A stretch of 64,000 nt of DNA from Aliirhizobium smilacinae (GCF_006335145.1 NZ_VDMN01000002.1:682001-746000), one strand, 5' to 3'. Shown: positions 51,618-61,431, numbered from the stretch's first letter. Numbers and translations are program-made. The notes: a model not told the origin generated them from the letters alone.

Positions 51618-51649
51618 GCAACTTTTTGCCGAAGGTGAAAGGCGACCAG

Positions 51650-52276
51650 TCAGGATGGTTGAACACCCCGTACGAAAACGTCGATACAGCGCCGCAGATG
51701 ACGGTTGCGATCCTCCCGGTTTTTCCAGTCGCGGCTTGCCGGTCCGACGAGGCCGCCGAACAACAGATCCATCAGCATTCGGGCACCGCTCAATGTGTCA
51801 TCGATCGCAATTTTTTTTCGGGCCACCTGGATGTCGAGCCATTCGGCGAGGAAGCCGCGTGATCGCTCCATACCTTCGCGGCGCAGGATGTCTCCGAGTT
51901 CAGGCACCTGCGCCGATTCCTGCATGACGAAAAAGATGAAAGCTTCGCGCTCGCGTTCGGCTGCCTCGTCAATGTCGATCATGAAGATATCTTGTAGCGC
52001 CTCATCAATCGGCCTGTCTTCTTCTTCCGGACGGGGGAGGGCCAGCATCATTCGGCGATGCGAGCCGACGACCGCCAGGAAAAGATCCGCCTTGCTTTCG
52101 AACACCCGGTAGATCGTCTGCTTGGAGATATGACATCGCGCCGCCACGATATCGGTCGTGGTACCGCGGTAACCGAGTTCGACGAAGGTGCGCCGCGCCT
52201 CGTCGACGATCGCCTTGCGTCGCTCGTCGTCGCTCTGCGTTTTCGGGCGCCCTCTTGAGCGCTTCATCTCGGACAT
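51650..52276 (-). CDS. TetR-family regulator of the ABC exporter operon
   Basis: This 208-residue repressor has the standard N-terminal helix-turn-helix: AIVDEARRTFVELGYRGTTT, DIVAARCHISKQTIYRVF, ESKADLFLAVV. The C-terminal ligand domain (AEREREAFIFFVMQESAQVP, ILRREGMERSRGFLAEW) is of the AcrR C-type. It sits at the head of the hlyD/rbbA/ABC-2 cluster, with a perfect palindrome after its gene and before the exporter genes, so it probably represses the exporter from there. Confidence 0.9.
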   Translation of the reverse strand: MSEMKRSRGRPKTQSDDERRKAIVDEARRTFVELGYRGTTTDIVAARCHISKQTIYRVFESKADLFLAVVGSHRRMMLALPRPEEEDRPIDEALQDIFMIDIDEAAEREREAFIFFVMQESAQVPELGDILRREGMERSRGFLAEWLDIQVARKKIAIDDTLSGARMLMDLLFGGLVGPASRDWKNREDRNRHLRRCIDVFVRGVQPS

Positions 52277-52325
52277 GGCGTCATTTCTCCTTCAACCGCT
52301 ATCTGGCAGTATCAGGCCCACACGA

Positions 52326-54275
52326 TCAGGCAAGAGCTGCCACCGGATCAAGTCGCGAGGCGTTGCGCGCAGGAAGATATCCAAAGGCAATGCCGATGAA
52401 ACAGGAGGAAACAACGGCCAGCACAATCGGCGCCGCCGTAAACACGAGACTGAAGCTTGAACCGAACAGGCTGAATGTGAAACCGAACAGAAGGGCAAGT
52501 GCTACCCCGAGCACGCCGCCGATCAGGCAGACGAGAACCGCCTCGATCAGGAATTGTTGCAGGATATCCTGCCGTCTGGCGCCGACGGCCATGCGCACGC
52601 CGATCTCGCTCACCCGTTCCGATACCGAAACGAGCATGATGTTCATTACCCCGATGCCACCGACGATCAGTGAGATGACCGCGATTGCGCCGATTAGCAG
52701 TGTCATGGTCTGGGTCGTGCTGGTGATCGTCTGGCGGATATCGTCGGTATTGAGGACAAAGAAGTCCTTGGTGCCGTGGCGGCCGGTGAGGAAGGTGGTT
52801 ACCGTCTGTTCAGCGACGCTTGTGTCGGCGTCGTCGCTGATCCTGAGTGTGATGCTGCGCAAAGATTGATCGCCGGTGAAACGGGTCTGCACGCTCGTAT
52901 AGGGCATGTAGATGGAGAGATTGTCGCTGGAGCCGAAACCGCCCTGCTGCGACGAAATCACGCCGATCACCCGCGACGGGACGCTGCCGGCCAGAAAAAC
53001 CTGGCCGATCGCCTGGGTGGTGTCGCCGCCGAACAGGGTTTTGGCAGTATTTTCGTCGATGACCGCATCCTGCTCCATGGCCTGCACGCCGGCATCGTCG
53101 AAGAAACGTCCGGCGACGAGCTTGGAGCCTTTGACTTCGAAATATTTGCTGCCGACGCCGTTGACCAGGGCATTGGCCTCGATTGCGCCGAAACGGGCGG
53201 TGGTGCTGGTCGAAACCGTCGGTGTCGCGGCGGCGACGTAGGAGAGTTTTGCCAAGGCGTCGGCATCGGACACCAGCAGTGTCTTGACCCTGCCGGACCG
53301 CATGTCGCCGAAACCGGTACCGGGAAACACTTCCAACGTATTGGTGCCGAGGCTGCTGATGTTTGCCAAGACCTTCTGCTGGCTGCCGGTGCCGAGTGCA
53401 ACGACCGAGATGACTGAGGCGATGCCGATGATGATGCCGAGCATGGTGAGGAATGAGCGCATGCGATGCGCCTTCAGCGCCTTGCAGGCCATCAAAAACG
53501 CTTCGCGAAAGCGATCAAGGCCCGCACCGACGCGGTTTGCCGGTGCCGCGTGCCGGAGCTCCGGCTGATGGACCTGCGGCTGGTGCGCCGCCGAGCGCGT
53601 GTCGGAAATGATCCGGCCGTCGGAGATTTCGATGATGCGCTCGGCCCGTGCCGCCACTGTCGCATCATGGGTGACGATGATGATCGTCCGGCCCTCGGCA
53701 TGCAGCTCGTCGAGGATACGCAGCACTTCCTCGCCGCTCGCCTTGTCGAGTGCGCCGGTCGGTTCGTCGGCGAGAATTACATCGGCATCGTTCATCAGCG
53801 CGCGGGCGATCGACACACGCTGCTGCTGGCCGCCGGAAAGGTGGCCCGGACGGTGTTCGGTACGATCCGCCATACCGAGGCGTCCGAGAAGGGCGGCCGC
53901 CCTTTCGCGTCGCTGGCTTCGGTCGCGGCCCGCATAAACTGCGGGAATCTCGACATTGGAGAGCGCCGATATCTCGTCCAGCAGATGATAGCGCTGGAAG
54001 ATGAAGCCGAAATGCTCGCGTCTGAGCGCCGAACGGTCGTCATTGTCGAGGGTGGACGTCTCGCGGCCGGAAATCTTGTATGTGCCGGCGCTCGGCCGGT
54101 CGAGCAGGCCGAGAATGTTCATCAGCGTCGACTTGCCGGAGCCGGAGGCGCCGATGATCGCGACCATCTCGCCGCGCTCGATCGTCAGGTCGACGTCTTT
54201 CAGCACGGTGATCGTGCCGTCGCCGGAGGCATAGTCACGGCGCAGGCCGGCGAGCGAAATCAAGGGTTCTGTCAT
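52326..54275 (-). CDS. macB: MacB-type macrolide/peptide exporter
   Basis: This 649-residue protein has an N-terminal ATPase (Walker [14 protein letters not shown], signature [15 protein letters not shown], Walker B VILADEPTGALDKA), then helix 1 at about 285 (MRSFLTMLGIIIGIASVISV), a periplasmic MacB core domain (about 310-520, with ALGTGSQQKVLANISSLGTN) and three C-terminal helices (IGAIAVISLIVGGIGVMNIM, VRMAVGARRQDILQQFL). This is the mechanotransmission architecture. It follows the macA gene by 13 bases. It exports virulence peptides, macrolides or lipoproteins in other species. Confidence 0.93.
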   Translation of the reverse strand: MTEPLISLAGLRRDYASGDGTITVLKDVDLTIERGEMVAIIGASGSGKSTLMNILGLLDRPSAGTYKISGRETSTLDNDDRSALRREHFGFIFQRYHLLDEISALSNVEIPAVYAGRDRSQRRERAAALLGRLGMADRTEHRPGHLSGGQQQRVSIARALMNDADVILADEPTGALDKASGEEVLRILDELHAEGRTIIIVTHDATVAARAERIIEISDGRIISDTRSAAHQPQVHQPELRHAAPANRVGAGLDRFREAFLMACKALKAHRMRSFLTMLGIIIGIASVISVVALGTGSQQKVLANISSLGTNTLEVFPGTGFGDMRSGRVKTLLVSDADALAKLSYVAAATPTVSTSTTARFGAIEANALVNGVGSKYFEVKGSKLVAGRFFDDAGVQAMEQDAVIDENTAKTLFGGDTTQAIGQVFLAGSVPSRVIGVISSQQGGFGSSDNLSIYMPYTSVQTRFTGDQSLRSITLRISDDADTSVAEQTVTTFLTGRHGTKDFFVLNTDDIRQTITSTTQTMTLLIGAIAVISLIVGGIGVMNIMLVSVSERVSEIGVRMAVGARRQDILQQFLIEAVLVCLIGGVLGVALALLFGFTFSLFGSSFSLVFTAAPIVLAVVSSCFIGIAFGYLPARNASRLDPVAALA

Positions 54276-54288
54276 CGTCTCGCTCCCG

Positions 54289-55500
54289 TCAGAACATCGG
54301 CGGGCCGCCCGGACTGCGGCGGCTGGATGTGGCGGCCGTAGTGGCGGAGGCTTCGCCGATCACCACCCGTTCGCCCTCTTCGAGACCGGATTTCACTTCG
54401 GCGGCGATCTTGTTGTTGAGGCCGATCTCGACCTTGCGCATCGCGATCCTGCCGTCCTTTTCGACGCGCACTTGGGAGGCGCCGGTCGCGGCGGTTTCCG
54501 GTAAGGCGGAGGAGGGGATCGTGAGCACTTCCGTCGCCGAGCCGAGGATGATGTTGACCTCGGCGGACATGTATGTGCGGAAACGGCCATCGTCATTGGG
54601 GATGTCGAAGACGCCGATGTAATAGATGGCCGAGGAGGAGGTTGAGGACGAAGAAGATGAGGAGCCGGTGCTGGAGGTCGCGACGCTGCTGTCGTCGACG
54701 ATCGATTCCGGAGCGGGTTCGATTGCCGTCAAGGTAGCGTCATATGACTTGGCCCGGTCGCCGATGACATTGAATCTTACCTTCTGTCCGGCTTCGACGC
54801 GGGTGATATCGGCCTCGGAAATCTCGGCGCGCACCGTCATCCGGGTCAGATCGCCGAGGGCGACGATGGTGGGCGCCGACTGGGTGGCGTTGACCGTGCG
54901 GCCTTCCTGGTTGACGATTGCCAGAACCGTTCCATCCATCGGGGCGCTGATGCGGGTGTAGCCGACATCCGCCTGTGCCGTCTCTACCGCGACTTCGGCC
55001 TCGGTGATCTGTGCGTCAAGTGCCTCGATCTGGGCGGTGACGACTTTCACTTCGGCTTCAGCCGACTGCAGATCGGCGCGCGAACCGGCCTGTTTTTCAT
55101 AGATGGCCTGTTGGCGCGCCAACGTCAGTTCGGCATTTTCCAGCTCGGCGACGCGCTCGTTGCGTTGTGCCTGAACATTTGCGAGCGCCGCCTTTGATGT
55201 TCTCAGGGCATTATCCTGCGTAGTGGAATCGATCAGGGCAATCAGATCACCGGCCTTCACTGTGTCCCCGACCGCAACCTTCAGCGAGGTGATGCGGCCG
55301 GAGGCCTGCGAGCCGACGGCGACCAGTCGGGACGGTTTCAGCGTGCCTGTGGCCAGCACCGTCGATTCCACATTGCCGCGCGTCACCGGCGTGGTGATCG
55401 TTGCCGGACCGGAGGCTGACGACGACAGCGTAAAGGCCGCAGCGGTGCCGATGATAACAAGTGCAATGAGCAGAATTGGCAGGACCGTCTTGAGACGCAT
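54289..55500 (-). CDS. macA: MacA-type membrane-fusion protein
   Basis: This is the periplasmic partner of MacB, 403 residues. One helix (VLPILLIALVIIGTAAAFTL), VAVGSQASGRITSLKVAVGD (lipoyl half), coiled coil with QRNERVAELENAELTLARQQ, second half YTRISAPMDGTVLAIVNQEG and beta-barrel. A run of serines and threonines (STGSSSSSSSTSSS) lies in the loop near residue 290, where the family is variable. The operon macA-macB follows a 490-base gap. Confidence 0.92.
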   Translation of the reverse strand: MRLKTVLPILLIALVIIGTAAAFTLSSSASGPATITTPVTRGNVESTVLATGTLKPSRLVAVGSQASGRITSLKVAVGDTVKAGDLIALIDSTTQDNALRTSKAALANVQAQRNERVAELENAELTLARQQAIYEKQAGSRADLQSAEAEVKVVTAQIEALDAQITEAEVAVETAQADVGYTRISAPMDGTVLAIVNQEGRTVNATQSAPTIVALGDLTRMTVRAEISEADITRVEAGQKVRFNVIGDRAKSYDATLTAIEPAPESIVDDSSVATSSTGSSSSSSSTSSSAIYYIGVFDIPNDDGRFRTYMSAEVNIILGSATEVLTIPSSALPETAATGASQVRVEKDGRIAMRKVEIGLNNKIAAEVKSGLEEGERVVIGEASATTAATSSRRSPGGPPMF

Positions 55501-55914
55501 AAGATACTCAATCTTTCTAAAACCGATGAGTACCGATATTGTTTGTCAGCGGTGGCCTGTCAACGTGGTGAACATTAAATGATGTTTAGAGTCGCGAGGA
55601 GCATCGTCTGTGTCTGCTCCCAGTTCGTGACTGCTCAACTTCGCAACTGCTGATTATCAAAACTACGTTAGATCGGTAGATAATCGTTGCTGGGACATGG
55701 CCGACCATGTTCGACTGGATATCAGCCTGACAGGCTTCGCTTAGTCGGCTCGGGAGTTATTTTAAGTAATTGAATTTATATAATTTTTTTACTTTAAAAT
55801 TTGTCTTTATCCGCGTGGGCGGTAACGACGCATGTTGCGGCAGGGGGCGAGAGCTCTTCCCGGTTGAGCAATTCTGGCATGAAGTGATATGCCGCCACTC
55901 AACCACAATGATGT
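55501..55914. other. Intergenic region between divergent macAB and acrAB operons
   Basis: This region has no convincing gene. It includes an AT-rich run (about 55755-55806) of lower GC than its surroundings and the upstream parts of both promoters. The acrAB promoter and operator begin at 55915. Confidence 0.6.
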
Positions 55915-55961
55915 TTGAAATCAACTTGCCATAATTTATATACGTATTAGTTTGTATGTAA
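55915..55961 (+). promoter_or_regulatory. acrAB promoter with overlapping inverted-repeat operator
   Basis: A -35 TTGAAA (55915-55920) and -10 TATATA (55937-55942) are 16 bases apart. TTATATAC (55936-55943) and GTATGTAA (55954-55961) match as an inverted repeat at 7 of 8 positions with a 10-base spacer, reminiscent of AcrR-type operators (TACATAC..GTATGTA). Binding would block the -10. The AcrR-like gene at 60441 is the likely repressor. Confidence 0.55.
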
Positions 55962-55991
55962 ATTTTCTCCCCTTTCAGTTGGAGCTTTCCG

Positions 55992-57188
55992 ATGCAAAAG
56001 ACGCCGCTGCGCGCTCTCGCACTATTGTCTGGTCTCGCATTTCTGGCCGGTTGCCAGCAGGAGCAGCAAGAGCAGGCCAAGCAAGCGCCGCCGCCAATGC
56101 CGGTCGGGATCGTCACGATTTCTGCGGAAGCTCTCCCAATCATCAACGAATTGCCGGGACGTATTGCACCGACCAGGCTGGCGGAAGTTCGGCCCCGCGT
56201 TTCCGGTATAATCGTCGAGCGGGTGTTCGAACAGGGTTCGCATGTAAACGAAGGTGATGTGCTTTACCGCATCGATCCTGCGCCTTTCCAGGTTCAGGTC
56301 GATAGCGCCGAAGCAACTCTGGCGCGGGCCAAGGCCGGACAGCTGCAGGCACGTCAGACCGCCGACCGCCAGCAGCAGCTTCGCCGCTCCAATGTCGGCT
56401 CGCAGCAGGAATTCGACAATGCCATCGGTGTGCTTGCGCAGGCGGATGCCGATGTCGCAGTGGCAAACGCCGGCCTTGCTCAAGCGCGCCTCAATTTCCA
56501 GTACTCGCATGTAACGGCACCGATCAGCGGCCGGATCGGCCGCGCACTGATCACCGAAGGCGCGCTGGTCAGTACCACGAGCACAGAGAACCTTGCGACC
56601 ATTCAGCAGCTTGATCCGATCTATGCCGACTTCACCCAGCCTGCGGCGGATCTGATCCGTTTGCGCAAGGCCCTGCAGGACGGCAAGCTTCTGACTGGAG
56701 ACAACGAGGCCGAGGTGAAGTTGCTTCTCGATGATGGCACGCCCTATCCTCAGTCGGGTCGCCTTCTTTTCTCCGAAGCCGCTGTCGACGAGACCACTGG
56801 GCAGGTGACATTGCGCGGCGAGTTCCCCAATCCGGACGGCGATCTGCTGCCGGGCATGTATGTGCGCGTACAGATCCAGCAGGGTGTCGAGAAGCAGGCC
56901 TTTGCCGTGCCTCAGCAGGCGGTCCAGCGTGATCCAGGCGGCCAGGCAAGCGTGCTTATCGTCGGCGAGGGCAACAAGGTCGAGCAGCGTCGTGTCAACG
57001 TCGGTCGTTCGCTGGGTGATCGCTGGGTGATCTCGCAGGGCCTGAAAGAAGGCGACAAGGTCATCGCTGATGGCTTCCAGAAGACCGCTCCCGGCGCAAC
57101 CGTCCAGCCGCAGCCGTGGAGCCCGGAAAAGCCGGCAGCGGATCAGGCGGCCGGCGCTGCGCCAGCTGCACCCGCAGCGCAAAAGTAA
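55992..57188 (+). CDS. acrA: RND efflux periplasmic adaptor (AcrA/MexA-type lipoprotein)
   Basis: This 398-residue membrane-fusion lipoprotein has a signal with lipobox LAGC near residue 20, then a Gln-rich stretch. Motifs: PGRIAPTRLAEVRPRVSGII, RVFEQGSHVNEGDVLYRIDP, coiled coil ALARAKAGQLQARQTADRQ-like segment, and QLDPIYADFTQPAADLIRLR. It ends in an Ala/Pro-rich tail. GGAG lies 8-11 bases before the ATG. It is followed by the RND transporter after 12 bases. Confidence 0.93.
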   Translation: MQKTPLRALALLSGLAFLAGCQQEQQEQAKQAPPPMPVGIVTISAEALPIINELPGRIAPTRLAEVRPRVSGIIVERVFEQGSHVNEGDVLYRIDPAPFQVQVDSAEATLARAKAGQLQARQTADRQQQLRRSNVGSQQEFDNAIGVLAQADADVAVANAGLAQARLNFQYSHVTAPISGRIGRALITEGALVSTTSTENLATIQQLDPIYADFTQPAADLIRLRKALQDGKLLTGDNEAEVKLLLDDGTPYPQSGRLLFSEAAVDETTGQVTLRGEFPNPDGDLLPGMYVRVQIQQGVEKQAFAVPQQAVQRDPGGQASVLIVGEGNKVEQRRVNVGRSLGDRWVISQGLKEGDKVIADGFQKTAPGATVQPQPWSPEKPAADQAAGAAPAAPAAQK

Positions 57189-57200
57189 GGATCCGATCGT

Positions 57201-60200
57201 ATGGCAAGTTTCTTTATCGATCGGCCTATCTTTGCCTGGGTCGTGGCGATTTTCATCATGCTGGCCGGTGTGCTCGCCATTCCGATGCTGCCGGTTGCGC
57301 AGTATCCGAACGTTGCGCCGCCTCAGATCACGATTTCCACCAGCTATCCGGGTGCGTCACCGGAAAATATCTATCAGAGCGTCACGCGTCCGATCGAGGA
57401 CGAGTTGAACGGCGTTCCCGGCCTCATCTATTTCGAATCCACGTCGGAATCGTCAGGTCGCATATCGATCAACGTCACCTTCGCACCCGGTACGAATATC
57501 GGTGAGGCACAGGTCGAGGTTCAGAACCGTATCGCCCGTGCCGAACCGAGGCTGCCCCAGACGGTGACGTCGCAGGGCGTTCGCGTCGAGCGTGCCGGCA
57601 CGTCCTTCCTGATGGTTGTGTCGCTGACATCGACCGATGGCAATACCGATGCGATCGGCCTCGGCGACTATATGCAGCGCAACGTGATCGGCGAAATCCG
57701 TCGCGTCGAGGGCGTCGGCAGTGCCCAGCTTTTCGCGACGCAGCGTTCCATGCGTATCTGGATGGATCCAGACAAGATGGTCGGCCTCAGCCTGACTTCT
57801 TCGGATGTCGTCAGCGCCATCTCGGCTCAGAACGCCCAGGTTGCCGGTGGACGCATTGGAGCCACGCCGAACCCGATCGGTCAGCAGATCTCCGCAACGA
57901 TCAACGTCGAAGGACAGCTGACTTCGCCGGAGCAGTTCGGTGCGATCGTGTTGCGTGCCAATCCGGACGGTTCATCCGTGCGACTTCGCGACGTTGCGCG
58001 TATTGAAGTGGGCGGAGAAAGCTACAATTTCTCCAGCCGCCTGAACGGGCAGCCGAGTGCCGCCATCGGTGTCCAGCTGTCGCCGACCGGCAATGCGCTT
58101 GCGACGTCTGAAGGCGTCAAGGCAGTCATGGAGGAACTGGCCCAATATTTCCCGGCCGGTGTTAAGTATGAAATTCCCTACGACACGAGCCCGTTTGTGG
58201 CGGTGTCGATCGAGAAGGTCATCCATACGCTGATCGAGGCGATGATCCTCGTCTTCGTGGTGATGTTCGTATTCCTGCAGAACATCCGCTACACCGTGAT
58301 TCCGGCGCTGGTCGTCCCGGTCGCGCTGCTCGGCACCTGTGCGGTCATGTACGCATCCGGCTTCTCGATCAACGTCTTGACCATGTTTGCCATGGTGCTT
58401 GCGATCGGTATCCTTGTCGATGATGCGATCGTCGTCGTCGAGAACGTCGAACGCATCATGGCGGAAGAGAAGTTGTCGCCGAAGGACGCGACCCGCAAGG
58501 CGATGGGCCAGATTTCCGGGGCCATCATCGGCATCACGCTGGTTCTGACCGCCGTGTTCGTTCCGATGGCCTTTTTCCCCGGTGCGGTCGGCATCATCTA
58601 TCAGCAGTTCTCGCTGACCATGGTCGTCTCGATCCTGTTTTCGGGCTTCCTCGCGCTGTCGCTGACACCGGCGCTCTGCGCTTCGTTCCTGAAGCCGATC
58701 AAAGAGGGGCATCACGAGAAGAAGGGTTTCTTCGGGCTCTTCAATCGCGGTTTCAACAAGGCATCGCACGGTTATTCCAGCACGGTCGGTGGCATCATCA
58801 AGCGGTCCGGCCGCTTCATGATCATCTATCTCGCACTGGTTGCCGGTCTCGGATGGGCTTACGTCCAGCTGCCGTCTTCGTTCCTGCCGAACGAAGACCA
58901 AGGCTTCCTGATCGTCGACGTCCAGGCGCCGGCGGAAGCCAGTACCGACCGTACGATCGAAGTCATCTCGCAGATCGAAAAGATCGCAATGGCGGAAAAA
59001 GCGGTGGATCGCATCATTGCCATCAACGGCTTCTCGTTCTCGGGCTCGGGTCAGAATGCCGGCCTCGCTTTCATCACCCTGAAGGACTGGAGCGAACGCG
59101 GACCGGAAGATTCGGCCGCAGCACTCGCACAGCGTATCAACGGCAAGATCTTCGGCATTCGCGATGCGATCGCATTCTCGCTGTCGCCGCCGCCTATCCA
59201 GGGCCTCGGCAACTCGTCCGGCTTCACGTTCCGCCTGCAGGATCGCGCCGGTCTGGGGCAGACGGCATTGGCGGCCGCTCGTGACCAATTGATGGCCGAA
59301 GCACGCAAGAGCCCGATCCTTGCTGGATTGCGTATTGAAGGAATGCCGGATGCAGCGCAGGTAAACCTGCTGATCGATCGCGAGAAGGCCAACACGTTCG
59401 GCGTGACCTTCAGCGACATCAACTCGACCATCACTGCCAATCTCGGCTCAACCTATGTCAACGACTTCCCGAATGCCGGGCGCATGCAGCGCGTCACGGT
59501 GCAGGCAGACGGCAATCAACGTATGCAGACGGCCGATCTGCTGAAGCTGAACGTTCGAAATGCCAGCGGTGGCATGGTTCCGATGTCCTCCTTCGCGACG
59601 GTCGATTGGATGCGTGGTCCGGCGCAGGTGGTCGGTTACAACGGTTATCCGTCGATCCGTATCGCCGGACAGGCCGGTCCGGGCTATTCGTCCGGTGATG
59701 CGATTGCGGAAATGCAGCGTCTCGCGGCTCAGCTTCCCAATGGTTTCGGTTATGAATGGACCGGACAGTCGTTGCAGGAAATCCAGTCGGGTTCGCAGGC
59801 GCCGGCGCTGATCGCGCTCAGCATTCTGTTCGTCTTCCTGCTTCTGGCGGCGCTTTACGAAAGCTGGTCGATCCCGATCTCGGTCATCCTTGTCGTGCCG
59901 CTCGGTGTCATAGGCTGCGTGGCTGCAGTGATGATACGCGACATGCCCAACGACGTGTACTTCCTCGTAGGCCTGATTGCGATCGTCGGTCTTTCGGCAA
60001 AGAACGCCATCCTGATCATCGAGTTTGCCAAGGACCTGCGCGCCGAAGGAAAGACCACCTACGAGGCGACCGTGGAAGCTGCCCATCTCCGCTTCCGCCC
60101 GATCCTGATGACGTCCATGGCGTTCACCCTCGGCGTCGTGCCGATGGCGATTGCAACGGGTGCCAGCGCGGCCAGCCAGAACGCCATCGGCACCGGTGTT

Positions 60201-60347
60201 CTCGGTGGCATGATTTCAGCCACCATTCTCGCGATCTTCTTCGTGCCGGCCTTCTTCATGTTCGTCATGAGATTGTTCAGCAAAAAGACCCGAGCCGAGC
60301 CGATGGGCGGCAAATACGAAGCCAAGAACGGCTCGTCGGAGCATTGA
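57201..60347 (+). CDS. acrB: RND multidrug efflux transporter (AcrB/MexB-type, HAE1)
   Basis: This 1048-residue HAE1 exporter begins ASFFIDRPIFAWVVAIFIML, the standard AcrB opening. The proton-relay Asp pair is in ILVDDAIVVVENVERIM; SGQNAGLAFITLKDW and IQGLGNSSGFTFRLQD are typical periplasmic motifs; the last helices include MTSMAFTLGVVPMAIATGAS. Drugs, bile salts, flavonoids or plant phenolics are known cargo in this group. No outer-membrane channel gene follows, so a TolC-type protein is supplied in trans. Confidence 0.95.
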   Translation: MASFFIDRPIFAWVVAIFIMLAGVLAIPMLPVAQYPNVAPPQITISTSYPGASPENIYQSVTRPIEDELNGVPGLIYFESTSESSGRISINVTFAPGTNIGEAQVEVQNRIARAEPRLPQTVTSQGVRVERAGTSFLMVVSLTSTDGNTDAIGLGDYMQRNVIGEIRRVEGVGSAQLFATQRSMRIWMDPDKMVGLSLTSSDVVSAISAQNAQVAGGRIGATPNPIGQQISATINVEGQLTSPEQFGAIVLRANPDGSSVRLRDVARIEVGGESYNFSSRLNGQPSAAIGVQLSPTGNALATSEGVKAVMEELAQYFPAGVKYEIPYDTSPFVAVSIEKVIHTLIEAMILVFVVMFVFLQNIRYTVIPALVVPVALLGTCAVMYASGFSINVLTMFAMVLAIGILVDDAIVVVENVERIMAEEKLSPKDATRKAMGQISGAIIGITLVLTAVFVPMAFFPGAVGIIYQQFSLTMVVSILFSGFLALSLTPALCASFLKPIKEGHHEKKGFFGLFNRGFNKASHGYSSTVGGIIKRSGRFMIIYLALVAGLGWAYVQLPSSFLPNEDQGFLIVDVQAPAEASTDRTIEVISQIEKIAMAEKAVDRIIAINGFSFSGSGQNAGLAFITLKDWSERGPEDSAAALAQRINGKIFGIRDAIAFSLSPPPIQGLGNSSGFTFRLQDRAGLGQTALAAARDQLMAEARKSPILAGLRIEGMPDAAQVNLLIDREKANTFGVTFSDINSTITANLGSTYVNDFPNAGRMQRVTVQADGNQRMQTADLLKLNVRNASGGMVPMSSFATVDWMRGPAQVVGYNGYPSIRIAGQAGPGYSSGDAIAEMQRLAAQLPNGFGYEWTGQSLQEIQSGSQAPALIALSILFVFLLLAALYESWSIPISVILVVPLGVIGCVAAVMIRDMPNDVYFLVGLIAIVGLSAKNAILIIEFAKDLRAEGKTTYEATVEAAHLRFRPILMTSMAFTLGVVPMAIATGASAASQNAIGTGVLGGMISATILAIFFVPAFFMFVMRLFSKKTRAEPMGGKYEAKNGSSEH

Positions 60348-60440
60348 ATTGTCGTCCCCGGGGCCCCAAGGGGTTCCGGGGACGACCGCCAGCTTAGCCC
60401 GAGAGCGTGGAGTGCTCGGGCGTGATGGAAAGGAGGAGGG

Positions 60441-61067
60441 ATGAGACGGACCAAGGCCGAGGCTGCCGAGACGCGGTGCTCTATCCTTTGCGCGGCTGAG
60501 CAGCTTTTTTTCGAAAAGGGTGTCGCCAACAGTGCGCTCGATGAGATTGCCGCAACCGCTGGCGTAACCCGCGGGGCGATCTACTGGCACTTTGCCAGCA
60601 AGAGCGACCTTTTCCTCGAACTCTACAACGCCGCCCAGCTTCCGCGGGTCAATATGGCGGATGTCGATGGTATCGAGACCGATGACGGTGATGCGTTCCA
60701 GACAATCGAGAAAATGGCTTGTGACTGGTTGAAGGAACTGGCTTCGGACCGGCACCGCCAGCGCCTTCTTTCTATTCTGCTCAGGACCAATTTTACCGAG
60801 GAATTTCAGCCTGTCATGATTGAGCTTGAGAAGCTCGATCAGGAACACACCCTGCACATGGAGACCATTCTCACCAGAGCCCAAGGCAACGGAGGTCTAG
60901 CGGAAACGTGGACGCCGCAATCTGCCAGCAAGGCTTTCAAGTGGCTTATGAAGGGGATGTGCTGGGACTGGCTTCTGTTCGGTCAGAAATTCGATCTGGC
61001 CGAAGATGGGGCTGACAGGATCAGGCGATTGCTCGCCAGTTTTCGCAAGCTGCCCGATCCGTCATAG
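60441..61067 (+). CDS. TetR/AcrR-family repressor of the acrAB operon
   Basis: This 208-residue protein is of the AcrR/TtgR type. RRTKAEAAETRCSILCAAEQ, then FFEKGVANSALDEIAATAGV and TRGAIYWHFASKSDLFLELY form the helix-turn-helix, closely matching AcrR. The C-terminal domain has ILLRTNFTEEFQPVMIELEK. The start follows a strong GGAGGAGGG. It is 93 bases after acrB on the same strand; the AcrR-like operator before acrA makes it the probable local repressor. Confidence 0.92.
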   Translation: MRRTKAEAAETRCSILCAAEQLFFEKGVANSALDEIAATAGVTRGAIYWHFASKSDLFLELYNAAQLPRVNMADVDGIETDDGDAFQTIEKMACDWLKELASDRHRQRLLSILLRTNFTEEFQPVMIELEKLDQEHTLHMETILTRAQGNGGLAETWTPQSASKAFKWLMKGMCWDWLLFGQKFDLAEDGADRIRRLLASFRKLPDPS

Positions 61068-61173
61068 TATCGTCGCGGGACGGAAACCTGATCACGCTGG
61101 CCGCGGCGCCGGAGAGGGACGGTTCTTTGTCCTCGGGCGCTGATGGGGCGGGCGAGGCGGCATGAGGATGGCA

Positions 61174-61431
61174 TTACCGCCAGTTCGGGCCGGCTCCCTG
61201 GCCATTCAGCAACCAGGCGACGCTGACCTGCAGCACGCCGGCCATCATGTCGAGACGATTGGAGCGCGGCTCGTCACGGTCGTTTTCCCAGGCCGACCAT
61301 GTGCCGGGCTCGACGCCGAGGATCTGCGCGGCTTCTTCAACGGATATGTCGCGAGCATCGCGGGCGAGAGATATCCGCCCGCCCAGGGTATCGTCGATAC
61401 CGTAGACAGGTTCGAGTTTTCGATTGCTCAT
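61174..61431 (-). CDS. Small helix-turn-helix (XRE-type) protein
   Basis: This 85-residue protein is mostly one XRE helix-turn-helix: GGRISLARDARDISVEEAAQ, ILGVEPGTWSAWENDRDEPR, SNRLDMMAGVLQVSVAWLLN. The AWLLNG motif at the end is common in phage-type and chromosomal Cro/CI-like regulators. I start at ATG 61431 (GGGAGA upstream). It lies between acrAB-tetR (convergent) and the betaine transporter, downstream of proX by 66 bases; the target is unknown. Confidence 0.85.
   Translation of the reverse strand: MSNRKLEPVYGIDDTLGGRISLARDARDISVEEAAQILGVEPGTWSAWENDRDEPRSNRLDMMAGVLQVSVAWLLNGQGAGPNWR

Noticed and set aside
55755..55806. AT-rich stretch considered as a replication origin or phage attachment site
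   Set aside because: No iterons, DnaA boxes, tRNA end or integrase nearby; it is probably promoter-associated.
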